Positions 46,816-54,278 of a stretch of 64,000 bases of DNA are shown here, one piece after another (positions within the stretch are counted from its first letter, which is position 1; the number at the start of each line of letters is the position of its first letter). Origin of the DNA: Bradyrhizobium sp. JYMT SZCCT0428. GTDB taxonomy: Bacteria; Pseudomonadota; Alphaproteobacteria; Rhizobiales; Xanthobacteraceae. The notes beneath the pieces were generated by a model. It was not told the DNA's origin. It saw nothing but the letters and a program-made list of their open reading frames with translations, and ran no database searches. Location: contig NZ_JAFCLS010000021.1 of the NCBI RefSeq assembly GCF_018131075.1, positions 62,001-126,000 on the forward strand. Reading direction: 5' to 3'. Both the position numbers and the translations under genes were made by a program.

Positions 46816-47745
46816 ATGGCAAGATACATTCCATACTCCGTCCAGGCGCCTTCTGCGGTGATCATGGTTCGGCCGGACCACTTCACGGTGAATACCGAGA
46901 CCGCCACCGACAATTTCTTCCAGGCCTGCCCCGACCCGCAGGACGACCTCTCGTTGACGGCCTACGCCGAGATCACGCAAGCGGCCGATACGCTCCGCAG
47001 CCATGGTGTGAACGTGCATCTGTTCGACAGCACCGGCACCGACACACCGGATGCGGTCTTTCCAAACAACTGGTTCTCCACCCACGCCGGCGGTCATGTG
47101 GCGATCTATCCGATGAAGGCTGTCAGCCGCAGGCGCGAGCGTCGCATCGACGTCATCGAAATGCTGAAGAGCCATTATCGGGTGCAGCAGGTTATCGACT
47201 ATTCGGGTCTCGAGGCCGACGGGCTGTTTCTCGAGGGGACCGGCGCCATGGTTCTCGATCATATCGACCGTGTGGCTTATGCGGTCCGCTCCGATCGGAC
47301 CAATCCGATTGCGCTTGAGCGCTTTTCGACCCAATTCAATTTCGAGCCGATGGTCTTCGATGCGCGGGACCATAATGGAGTCGCGATCTATCACACCAAC
47401 GTCCTGATGTGCATCGCGACCGACTTCGCCCTGATGGGACTGGACATGATGACGGACCTCACAAGACGGCGGGAGGTCGTTACGAGGCTGGAGCGTTCCG
47501 GCCGCCGTGTTATCGCGCTCGCGAACGAACAGATTGCAAAATTCGCCGGCAACGCCCTGGAACTTCAGGGAAACGATGGTCGAATCCTGGCCCTCTCGAC
47601 GACGGCGCTTGCCTCGCTTAACCAGGATCAACTGGGCATGATCTCGGAAAGCGCCAAACCCGTCGCACTCGATATCCCCACGATCGAAAGAGCCGGTGGT
47701 TCGGTGCGCTGCACGCTTGCAGGAATTCATCTGGCGCCGAGATAG
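46816..47745 (+). CDS. ctlX: CtlX-like citrulline/arginine-type hydrolase (amidinotransferase fold)
   Basis: A 309-residue guanidine-modifying-fold hydrolase. DAVFPNNWFSTHAGG and LFLEGTGAMVLDHIDRVAYA are the substrate-binding strands; His in YHTNVLMC and Cys in GGSVRCTLAGIH (about residue 299) are the catalytic pair. The pattern fits citrulline utilisation hydrolase CtlX rather than arginine deiminase; dimethylarginine hydrolysis is the alternative. A repeat supplies its leader and no clear binding site is visible. Confidence 0.8.
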   Translation: MARYIPYSVQAPSAVIMVRPDHFTVNTETATDNFFQACPDPQDDLSLTAYAEITQAADTLRSHGVNVHLFDSTGTDTPDAVFPNNWFSTHAGGHVAIYPMKAVSRRRERRIDVIEMLKSHYRVQQVIDYSGLEADGLFLEGTGAMVLDHIDRVAYAVRSDRTNPIALERFSTQFNFEPMVFDARDHNGVAIYHTNVLMCIATDFALMGLDMMTDLTRRREVVTRLERSGRRVIALANEQIAKFAGNALELQGNDGRILALSTTALASLNQDQLGMISESAKPVALDIPTIERAGGSVRCTLAGIHLAPR

Positions 47746-47891
47746 ACCGGCCTCTGGTATACCTGATCGCCTCAGACCAGATCTTCGTCCCTTCCGGATC
47801 GCCTCGCCCTCCCCTCGCCAAACCTCGAAAATGTCAGCAATACTGCCTATTTCTGTCCGCGACGCGTGCGCGATGTCCGTTCTTTTCCGTG

Positions 47892-47920
47892 TTGACTTAT
47901 GGTATTATGTATACCAGAAT
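47892..47920 (+). promoter_or_regulatory. CBS-gene promoter with GntR operator F
   Basis: -35 TTGACT (47892-47897), 17-base spacer, -10 CAGAAT (47915-47920). The perfect palindrome TGGTATTATGTATACCA (47900-47916) fills the spacer. It is the clearest promoter-operator layout of the set. Confidence 0.8.
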
Positions 47921-47949
47921 TGCGCATGATCCACCCCAAGGAGGTTGCC

Positions 47950-48378
47950 ATGCAAGTCGGAGATATCCTGCGCAAGAAAGCCGCCCGTGTCGCAACGGTT
48001 CGCATGAACGAGACGGTTGCCATCGCCGCGCAACTGATGCGCTCCAGCAATATCAGCGCGCTGGTGGTCAAGGATGTCGTTCGCACCGAGGGCAATACGG
48101 CGGTCGGCATGTTCACCGAGCGCGACGTGGTTCGCGCAATCGCCGAGTACGGCGCCGCCGGCGCCAATCTCAAGGTTTCGCAGTTCATCTCGGTGCAGCA
48201 GCTGGTGTCGTGCAGCTCGCAGGATTCACTCGAGCACGTTCGCCATCTCATGAACAGGCACCACATCCGCCATGTGCCGGTGCTCGAGAATTACAGCCTG
48301 ATCGGCGTCGTCAGCATCCGCGACATCTCGACCGCGTTTGACGAGGAAGCCAACGCCCAGCTGGCCATTTCGGCCTAA
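47950..48378 (+). CDS. CBS-domain protein of the oxalate island
   Basis: A 142-residue protein made of two CBS motifs, about residues 8-65 (VRMNETVAIAAQLMRSSNIS) and 80-135 (CSSQDSLEHVRHLMNRHHIR). Such pairs bind adenine nucleotides and signal energy state. AAGGAGG lies six bases before the ATG at 47950; an ATG at 47926 would be almost on the transcription start. Operator F ties the gene to the oxalate regulon. Partner unknown. Confidence 0.88.
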   Translation: MQVGDILRKKAARVATVRMNETVAIAAQLMRSSNISALVVKDVVRTEGNTAVGMFTERDVVRAIAEYGAAGANLKVSQFISVQQLVSCSSQDSLEHVRHLMNRHHIRHVPVLENYSLIGVVSIRDISTAFDEEANAQLAISA

Positions 48379-48603
48379 CGTCGACTTCGGATCGCCGCAC
48401 CGCACACAAGTTTTAGCTCTGTCGCAAACGGCGTTTGTACACCTGCGCCGCAGGAGCGGTGCGCCGACAAAAAGGACCGATGTAAAGGCCTGGGCTGCGC
48501 CGTTCCTTCGCCCAGGAAGACCTCAGAGCAGACCTAAGAGCCTCATACGGGAATTTCGAGTGTGGCTTCGATTGAAAATTCTAGCATCGGTGGAAGAGAG
48601 AGT

Positions 48604-49683
48604 ATGGCGCGCAACATTCTGATACTTGGAGCCTCTTATGGCTCATTGCTGGCGACAAAGTTCTTGATGGCGGGTCACAACGTGACCTTGGTTTGCCGGA
48701 ACAATACCGCCGAACTCATCAATCGCGACGGCACCGAAGTTCGCATCAAGCTGCGTGAGGAGGCGACGCACCGGGCGATCTTTTCGCGCGATCTGCCGGG
48801 AAAGCTGGACGCGGCCACGCCCGCCGACGTTGACCTGTCGCGTTATGATCTGGTCGGCCTTGCGATGCAGGAACCGCAATACTCCGACCATGCGATCGAG
48901 GTCCTGATGATCGAGATCGCCGAGGCGAAGCTGCCCTGTCTGTCGATCATGAACATGCCGCCGCTGCCGTACCTCAAGCGGATCCCGGCACTGGCGGAAA
49001 CGAATCTGGAAGCGGCCTATACCAATGCGGTTGTATGGGAGCGGTTCGAGCCGGGACTGGTATCGCTCTGCTCGCCCGATCCGCAGGCGTTCCGGCCGCC
49101 GGAAGAGCCGGCGAATGTCCTTCATGTCGGCCTGCCGACGAACTTCAAGGCCACAACCTTCGAGGACGAGAAGCACAACGCCATGCTGCGCGAGCTGGAA
49201 GCCGACATCGACGCGGTGAAGCTTGATGGGTTGGACGTTCCGGTGAAGCTCAGGGTGTTCGATTCACTGTTCGTCCCGCTGGCAAAGTGGTCGATGCTGC
49301 TAACCGGGAATTACCGCTGCGTCACGCTGAACGGACCGAGGTCGATCCGCGACGCGGTATACGATGATCTGTCGCTCTCGCAGTCGATCTATGACCACGT
49401 CGATGCCATTGCTCAACGTCTGGGGGCGGACCCAAAGGATCAGGTGCCATTCGCAAAATATGCCAAGGCGGCTGAAAGCCTTCTGAAGCCATCGTCGGCA
49501 GCGCGTGCGGTGTCCAGCGGCGCGCCGTTCATCGAGCGGGTCGACCTGCTGGTGAAGTTGATTTCGCATCAGCTCGGCATACCCAATGCCGAGATCGACC
49601 GCACGGTTCAGACCGTAGATCAAAAACTGAACGAGAGGATCAAGCTGCCGGAACCGGCCCGCAGTGACGCGCTCCAAACCTAG
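48604..49683 (+). CDS. Ketopantoate reductase (PanE/ApbA)-like protein, copy 1
   Basis: A 359-residue protein with an N-terminal Rossmann fold (NILILGASYGSLLATKFLMA) and a long helical C-terminal part (HVDAIAQRLGADPKDQVPFA; ERVDLLVKLISHQLGIPNAE). It resembles the PanE family at the N-terminus but is longer than PanE (about 300). It is the near duplicate of 49918-50982. In Methylobacterium a PanE-family protein (PanE2) is the oxalyl-CoA reductase of oxalate assimilation; location in this island makes that role attractive here. Not proven by sequence. Confidence 0.75.
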   Translation: MARNILILGASYGSLLATKFLMAGHNVTLVCRNNTAELINRDGTEVRIKLREEATHRAIFSRDLPGKLDAATPADVDLSRYDLVGLAMQEPQYSDHAIEVLMIEIAEAKLPCLSIMNMPPLPYLKRIPALAETNLEAAYTNAVVWERFEPGLVSLCSPDPQAFRPPEEPANVLHVGLPTNFKATTFEDEKHNAMLRELEADIDAVKLDGLDVPVKLRVFDSLFVPLAKWSMLLTGNYRCVTLNGPRSIRDAVYDDLSLSQSIYDHVDAIAQRLGADPKDQVPFAKYAKAAESLLKPSSAARAVSSGAPFIERVDLLVKLISHQLGIPNAEIDRTVQTVDQKLNERIKLPEPARSDALQT

Positions 49684-49744
49684 TTCGAGAAAGCCCTCAG
49701 CCACGCGCAGAACTCCGGCAGTAGGCAGCGAACTCAGGTCCAAT

Positions 49745-49761
49745 TGGCATTTGTAATGCCA
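49745..49761. promoter_or_regulatory. GntR operator G (second reductase-like gene)
   Basis: TGGCATTTGTAATGCCA, perfect arms, in the gap between the two paralogues and 156 bp upstream of the second start. No equivalent is seen before the first paralogue, which may be read from the CBS promoter. Confidence 0.75.
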
Positions 49762-49917
49762 GCCGACTTGCGATAAGCACGGTCGCTCCTCGCCCGAAGG
49801 AGCTGCCCCCAAGGCCTCCTACGTTTCCCCGCCTCCAGGCGCGAGGCAATTCGTGAGGCTTGGCGTGGGGCGAAACATCAAAGCAAAACCCAGCACAACC
49901 GGTGGAAGAGAGAGAGT

Positions 49918-50982
49918 ATGGCGCGCAACATTCTGATCCTTGGAGCTTCCTACGGCTCGTTGCTGGGAACGAAACTGCTGATGGCCGGTCACAACGTGAC
50001 CCTGGTCTGCCGGAAGAAGACGGCCGAACTGATCAACCGCGAGGGCACTGAAGTCCGCATCAAGCTGCGCGACGAGCCGGCGCATCGCCCGATCTTTTCG
50101 CGCGACCTGCCGGGCAAGCTCGACGCGGTCACGCCTTCCGACGTCGACCTGTCCCGTTACGACCTGGTTGGCCTTGCGATGCAGGAGCCGCAATACACCA
50201 ACCACACCATCCGCGTGCTGATGATCAAGATCGCCGAGGCCAAGCTGCCTTGTCTGTCGATCATGAACATGCCGCCGCTGCCCTATCTCAAACGGATCCC
50301 CGCACTGGCGGACATGGACCTCGAAGAGGCCTACACCAACGCGCTGGTATGGGAGCGCTTCAAGCCGGGACTGGTGTCGCTCTGCTCGCCCGACCCGCAG
50401 GCCTTCCGCCCGCCGGACGAAGCGGCGAACATTCTTCATGTCGGCCTGCCGACCAACTTCAAGGCAGCGGCATTCGAAGACGAGAAGCACAATAAGCTGC
50501 TGCGCGAGCTGGAAGCCGACATCGACGCGGTGAAGCTGGATGGCCAGGACGTTCCGGTCAAGCTCAAGGTGTTCGACTCGCTGTTCGTGCCGCTGGCCAA
50601 ATGGTCGATGCTGCTGACCGGCAATTACCGCTGCATCACGCCGAACGAGCCGCAGTCGATCCGCGACGCGGTGCATGGTGATCTGAAACTGTCGCGATCG
50701 ATCTACGACCATGTCGACGGCATCGCGCGGCGTCTCGGCGCCGACCCGATAGATCAGGTGCCGTTCGAGAAATATGCCAAGGCGGCGGAAAGCCTGCTCA
50801 AGCCGTCATCGGCGGCCCGCGCCGTGGCCGCTGGCGCGCCGTTCATCGAGCGGGTCGATTTGCTGGTGAAGCTGATTTCGCATCAGCTGGGTGCGCCCAA
50901 CGCCGAGATCGACAACACGGTGCAGGTGGTCGATCAGAAGCTGAGCGAGAAGATCGTGGGGAGCGGGTCCGGCTCGGCGTGA
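49918..50982 (+). CDS. Ketopantoate reductase (PanE/ApbA)-like protein, copy 2
   Basis: A 354-residue tandem paralogue of copy 1, very similar throughout; the two diverge mainly at the C-terminal tails and scattered charged residues. The Rossmann segment is NILILGASYGSLLGTKLLMA and the conserved middle YDLVGLAMQEPQYTNHTIRV. Operator G lies upstream. With the gcl-hyi-glxR genes in the same window, a reductase making glyoxylate from oxalyl-CoA would complete an assimilation route. The identity needs biochemical proof. Confidence 0.75.
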   Translation: MARNILILGASYGSLLGTKLLMAGHNVTLVCRKKTAELINREGTEVRIKLRDEPAHRPIFSRDLPGKLDAVTPSDVDLSRYDLVGLAMQEPQYTNHTIRVLMIKIAEAKLPCLSIMNMPPLPYLKRIPALADMDLEEAYTNALVWERFKPGLVSLCSPDPQAFRPPDEAANILHVGLPTNFKAAAFEDEKHNKLLRELEADIDAVKLDGQDVPVKLKVFDSLFVPLAKWSMLLTGNYRCITPNEPQSIRDAVHGDLKLSRSIYDHVDGIARRLGADPIDQVPFEKYAKAAESLLKPSSAARAVAAGAPFIERVDLLVKLISHQLGAPNAEIDNTVQVVDQKLSEKIVGSGSGSA

Positions 50983-51063
50983 TCCGTCGCTGGCGCGGCC
51001 GACACGCTAGGCGCGTGCGGCTTCGTCAGGCCCGTAACGGCAGCCGCTCTTCGTAGCAAAACG

Positions 51064-51152
51064 CGTCATGCCCGGCCTTGTGCCGGGCATCCACGTCTTG
51101 GCTTCCACTAAACAAGAAAGACGTGGATGGCCGGGACAAGCCCGGCCATGAC
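51064..51152. repeat. Interspersed inverted repeat (CATGCCCGGCC family)
   Basis: GTCATGCCCGGCC...GCATCCACGTCTT faces AAGACGTGGATGGCCGGG...GGCCATGAC around a short loop, a long intergenic hairpin between the reductase-like gene and the peptide gene. Confidence 0.8.
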
Positions 51153-51170
51153 TGAAAGTGGGGCAAGCCC

Positions 51171-51389
51171 TTAGAAAATCGGCGTCGGGTACGGCTGGCC
51201 GATCCAGGGATTCCAGGTGACCGTTCCCGGGGGATAGCCGCCGAACGGGGGCTGCGTGGTGCAGCCGATGATGACGACCTTGTCGCCGAAGAGGCCGCCG
51301 CCGATGCGGCCGCCGCTGACGGCTTCGAGTTGCGCGAGGCTGAGGATTTCGCAGTCAGCGCCCGTGTTCTGATTCAGGGAATTGCTCAT
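51171..51389 (-). CDS. Small peptide with a double-glycine-type leader, 72 residues
   Basis: The leader part is MSNSLNQNTGADCEILSLAQ then LEAVSGG, a typical Gly-Gly leader; the following 45 residues are Gly/Pro/aromatic-rich (GRIGGGLFGDKVVIIG, PFGGYPPGTVTWNPWIGQPY). AGGATG precedes the ATG at 51389. Peptides of this kind are exported by C39-peptidase ABC transporters in known systems; none is in the window. It resembles the peptide at 27190 only in its leader. Confidence 0.65.
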   Translation of the reverse strand: MSNSLNQNTGADCEILSLAQLEAVSGGRIGGGLFGDKVVIIGCTTQPPFGGYPPGTVTWNPWIGQPYPTPIF

Positions 51390-51395
51390 GATCAT

Positions 51396-51719
51396 CCTAT
51401 CCGTTCGCTAGAGTGGTTGATGTTCCGGGCATTCGCGGCCCGTGATCGCAACTTGCCCCAGCGCTCCCGGACGTACCGTGATTTTGATCACCCAGCGAAT
51501 GGAGGGTGGTTGCCCGGGCTTCGCGCGCCGGTCCTCTAGGGGATAAGCGCCGCCGGCATCGGGCCAGTTGGCAGGGGTTTGAACTGGCGCTGATGCCCCT
51601 GCACCATCGCCAGGAGCGCTACAGCAAACGTAATGGCCGTCAGGAGCTTGAACATGAGCGTCGGAATGGTTGCAGATTGCCCACCCAGATCTCCCTGATT
51701 CAGTTTTGCCGAATGGCGG
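51396..51719. other. Gap with one possible small gene
   Basis: About 320 bases between the leader-peptide gene and the zincin-like gene, both minus-strand. The only candidate is the 39-residue frame at 51536-51655. Confidence 0.5.
51536..51655 (-). CDS. Possible 39-residue exported peptide
   Basis: MFKLLTAITFAVALLAMVQG is a signal- or anchor-like start and the rest is Pro-rich (PLPTGPMPAALIP). No strong ribosome binding site. Weak call. Confidence 0.3.
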   Translation of the reverse strand: MFKLLTAITFAVALLAMVQGHQRQFKPLPTGPMPAALIP

Positions 51720-52304
51720 TCAATACATGCACGCGGAGGAGATCAGAACCGTAAACATGTCGAGCTCAAATTCCGATTCCAGGCTCGTTCCAAACCGCTT
51801 TAGCCATTTGTCCTGTGCCATGTAGGCGACCTTCTCCCGCGCCATCGGGCATTCAAACTTGAGTCCTGCGAGATTTTGAAGGTGATGAACCATTTCATGA
51901 ACCAGGATCGATTGGCCCGCTGGTGATTTTCCGTTCCAGTCGTCAGGCAGAAAGATTGTTTTCAGATTGATGTCGTAGACGGCAACAACACGACGCGGAG
52001 CCGGTTCATCGCCCACGGCACCCTGCGTCAGGCCTCGCGAGAACGCACGGTCCTCGGCGCGCATCGTTTCAAGCTTCGACTGCGAGACGAAAGCGACGGC
52101 CGGATGATCTGCCGCGGCGGGCAGATCAAAGTTCGAACCGAGCCAGGTCACAATTTCATCGAGCAGATCTCTTGTCGCCCGGGTTGCTTCTGACTGAGGC
52201 TGAACAGCAGAAGAGTCAGCGGCCACTCTCGCGGCCGGGTCAGCATGACAAACGGATTGAAAGGAACCAATAAGAGCCGCAACCAAAAGGAATTGCTTGA
52301 ACAT
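51720..52304 (-). CDS. Exported zincin-like protein (DUF6647-like)
   Basis: A 194-residue protein with a signal peptide (MFKQFLLVAALIGSFQSVCH, ending near CHA). SILVHEMVHHLQNLAG near residue 135 is a metalloprotease-type HExxH motif. The downstream CPMAREKVAYMAQDKWL and LESEFELDM may supply the third ligand. The family looks like DUF6647 of Bradyrhizobium. It may be a periplasmic peptidase or an inactive relative. Confidence 0.7.
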   Translation of the reverse strand: MFKQFLLVAALIGSFQSVCHADPAARVAADSSAVQPQSEATRATRDLLDEIVTWLGSNFDLPAAADHPAVAFVSQSKLETMRAEDRAFSRGLTQGAVGDEPAPRRVVAVYDINLKTIFLPDDWNGKSPAGQSILVHEMVHHLQNLAGLKFECPMAREKVAYMAQDKWLKRFGTSLESEFELDMFTVLISSACMY

Positions 52305-52628
52305 AAGCGCCTCCGGTCTCTGACTTGTTTTTAATCAAATTGCTCTTCCTTCAGAGCAGTCGTTTCAATATCTGCAACGCTAACACGGAGAACGCGACGC
52401 GGCTGTGAAGCCACTCACAGTCGTGCCGCGCGCCTCGCGCAACGGAACAGCTTCATTGCACTCTCGCGTGTTTGTGATCGCGAACCGACGCGTAGACACA
52501 ACGAACACCTTCGGTATGTGAGCCAGATTACGTTCGCATGCGGATTGCAGGCGTAATGAGCTGGCCATGATCCAGCGTCGATTGGGACCGCAGGCAATGC
52601 GCTGTTGCGGACGATGGGGACGGCCGAC
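52305..52628. other. Gap without a recognisable gene
   Basis: About 320 bases between divergent genes. No repeat, operator or terminator stood out. Confidence 0.5.
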
Positions 52629-52922
52629 ATGAATCTGTCGTTGATCGATTTGTCGTTGATTGATGTTCTCGGCTTCGTGGCAGCGCTCAGCGTTCTCGCG
52701 AGCTTCTGCATGACGACCATACTGGCGCTTCGTTCGTTTGCGTTGCTGAGCAACGTGCTTTTTATCGTCTACGGATTGTTGTCTCAGGTGTACCCGGTGT
52801 TTTTCCTGCACCTTGTGCTGCTGCCGGTTAACATCGCCAAGCTCCGCCGGCTTCAGATGGAGACCAGATCGCTGCCGGACCAGCGCAACGGCATTGAGCG
52901 GAACAAACTGCCTGCCCGATGA
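52629..52922 (+). CDS. Small membrane protein
   Basis: A 97-residue protein with three hydrophobic helices (VLGFVAALSVLASFCM, FALLSNVLFIVYGLLSQ, VYPVFFLHLVLLPVNIAK) and a basic tail. GGACGG precedes the ATG at 52629; an ATG at 52605 is also in frame. The family is not recognised with certainty; it has no obvious link to its neighbours. Confidence 0.6.
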   Translation: MNLSLIDLSLIDVLGFVAALSVLASFCMTTILALRSFALLSNVLFIVYGLLSQVYPVFFLHLVLLPVNIAKLRRLQMETRSLPDQRNGIERNKLPAR

Positions 52923-53125
52923 AACCAGGCAACACCCTCGCCCCGGCGCGAGAAGCCGCAAAATTGTCCGCCCCACGGACAAAAGCCCCGCTTTTGCATG
53001 CTGGCGATGCCCTGACACCCGCCCGCCCCCGGTAGACTTTTGCGCCTGCTGACGGCATCCTGCCGCTCGAAATCCAACAAAAACGCGCGTGGCTCTGCCC
53101 GCGCCCGGAAAACAAAGGGCAGGAC

Positions 53126-54121
53126 ATGATCAAGACGCGGTTCACCGAAATGTTTGGCGTGGAGCACCCGATCGTCCAGGGCGGGATGCAATGGGTCGGG
53201 CGGGCCGAGCTCGTCGCCGCCGTCGCCAACGCCGGCGCACTCGGCCTGATCACCGCGCTGACGCAGCCCACCCCGGAAGACCTGACAAAAGAAATCGCGC
53301 GCTGCCGCGACCTCACCGACAAGCCGTTCGGCGTCAACCTCACTATCCTGCCCGCGATCAAGCCGCCGCCTTACGCCGAATACCGCCAAGCCATCATCGA
53401 GGCCGGCATCAAGATCGTGGAAACCGCCGGCAACAAGCCGCAGGAGCACGTCACCGAGTTCAAGAAGCACGGCATCAAGATCGTCCACAAATGCACCAGC
53501 GTCCGCCACGGGCTGTCGGCGGAGCGGATGGGCGTCGATGCGCTGTCGATCGACGGCTTTGAATGCGCCGGCCATCCCGGCGAGGACGACACGCCGGGCC
53601 TCATTCTGATTCCGGCGGCCGCCGACAAGATCAAGATCCCGATGATCGCCTCCGGCGGTTTCGGCGACGGCCGCGGCCTCGTTGCCGCGCTCGCGCTCGG
53701 CGCCGAGGGCATTAACATGGGCACGCGCTTCATGTGCACCAAGGAAAGCCCGATCCACCAGCTGGTGAAGGAGCGCATCGTCGCCAATGACGAGCGCGAG
53801 ACCGAGCTGATCTTCCGCACCATGCGCAACACCTCGCGCGTCGCCAAGAACATGATCTCGACCAAGGTCGTGCAGATGGAAAAGGAAGGCGCAAAATTCG
53901 AGGATGTGCGCGAACTCGTCGCCGGCGCGCGCGGCAAGATGGTCTATGCAACCGGCGATGCCGATGAAGGCATCTGGTCGGCCGGCCAGGTGCAGGGCCT
54001 GATCCACGATATCCCGACCTGCGCCGAACTGGTGTCGCGAATCATGCGCGATGCGGAAGCCATCATCCGCAGCCGGCTCGAAGGCATGATGTCCGGCGCG
54101 GCGCGTCAGGCCGCGGAGTAG
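53126..54121 (+). CDS. Nitronate monooxygenase family protein (FMN)
   Basis: A 331-residue TIM-barrel flavoprotein. HPIVQGGMQWVGRAELVAAV is the N-terminal FMN region, DGFECAGHPGEDD carries the catalytic-site His, and MIASGGFGDGRGLVAALALG binds the phosphate. Members oxidise nitronates or act as NADH:quinone reductases or enoyl reductases. It is followed by a quinone oxidoreductase gene across a repeat. Confidence 0.9.
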   Translation: MIKTRFTEMFGVEHPIVQGGMQWVGRAELVAAVANAGALGLITALTQPTPEDLTKEIARCRDLTDKPFGVNLTILPAIKPPPYAEYRQAIIEAGIKIVETAGNKPQEHVTEFKKHGIKIVHKCTSVRHGLSAERMGVDALSIDGFECAGHPGEDDTPGLILIPAAADKIKIPMIASGGFGDGRGLVAALALGAEGINMGTRFMCTKESPIHQLVKERIVANDERETELIFRTMRNTSRVAKNMISTKVVQMEKEGAKFEDVRELVAGARGKMVYATGDADEGIWSAGQVQGLIHDIPTCAELVSRIMRDAEAIIRSRLEGMMSGAARQAAE

Positions 54122-54140
54122 CGCAGCTAGAGTTGTTATC

Positions 54141-54246
54141 CGTCACCCTGAGGCGGCCGTGCGCAGCGCGGCCTCGAAGGGCGACGGCCACCAGCCGGGC
54201 CGCGCATCCTTCGAGGCTCGCTCCGCTCGCACCTCAGGATGACGGA
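54141..54246. repeat. Interspersed inverted repeat (CCTGAGG...CCTCAGG)
   Basis: GTCACCCTGAGG faces CCTCAGGATGAC with GCGGCCTCGAAGG/CCTTCGAGGC arms. Related to 32995 and 55281. Confidence 0.75.
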
Positions 54247-54278
54247 CGACGCCACCCAACTAGCAGAAAGAAGAGCCC

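Noticed and set aside
47755..47771. TGGTATACCTG, a possible further GntR site after the CtlX-like gene
   Set aside because: Only one arm matches; the second arm (ATCGCC) does not, and no gene starts close by.
52380..53018. 212-codon minus-strand frame over the small membrane protein
   Set aside because: Overlaps the better-supported plus-strand gene; His/Arg/Gln-rich shadow.
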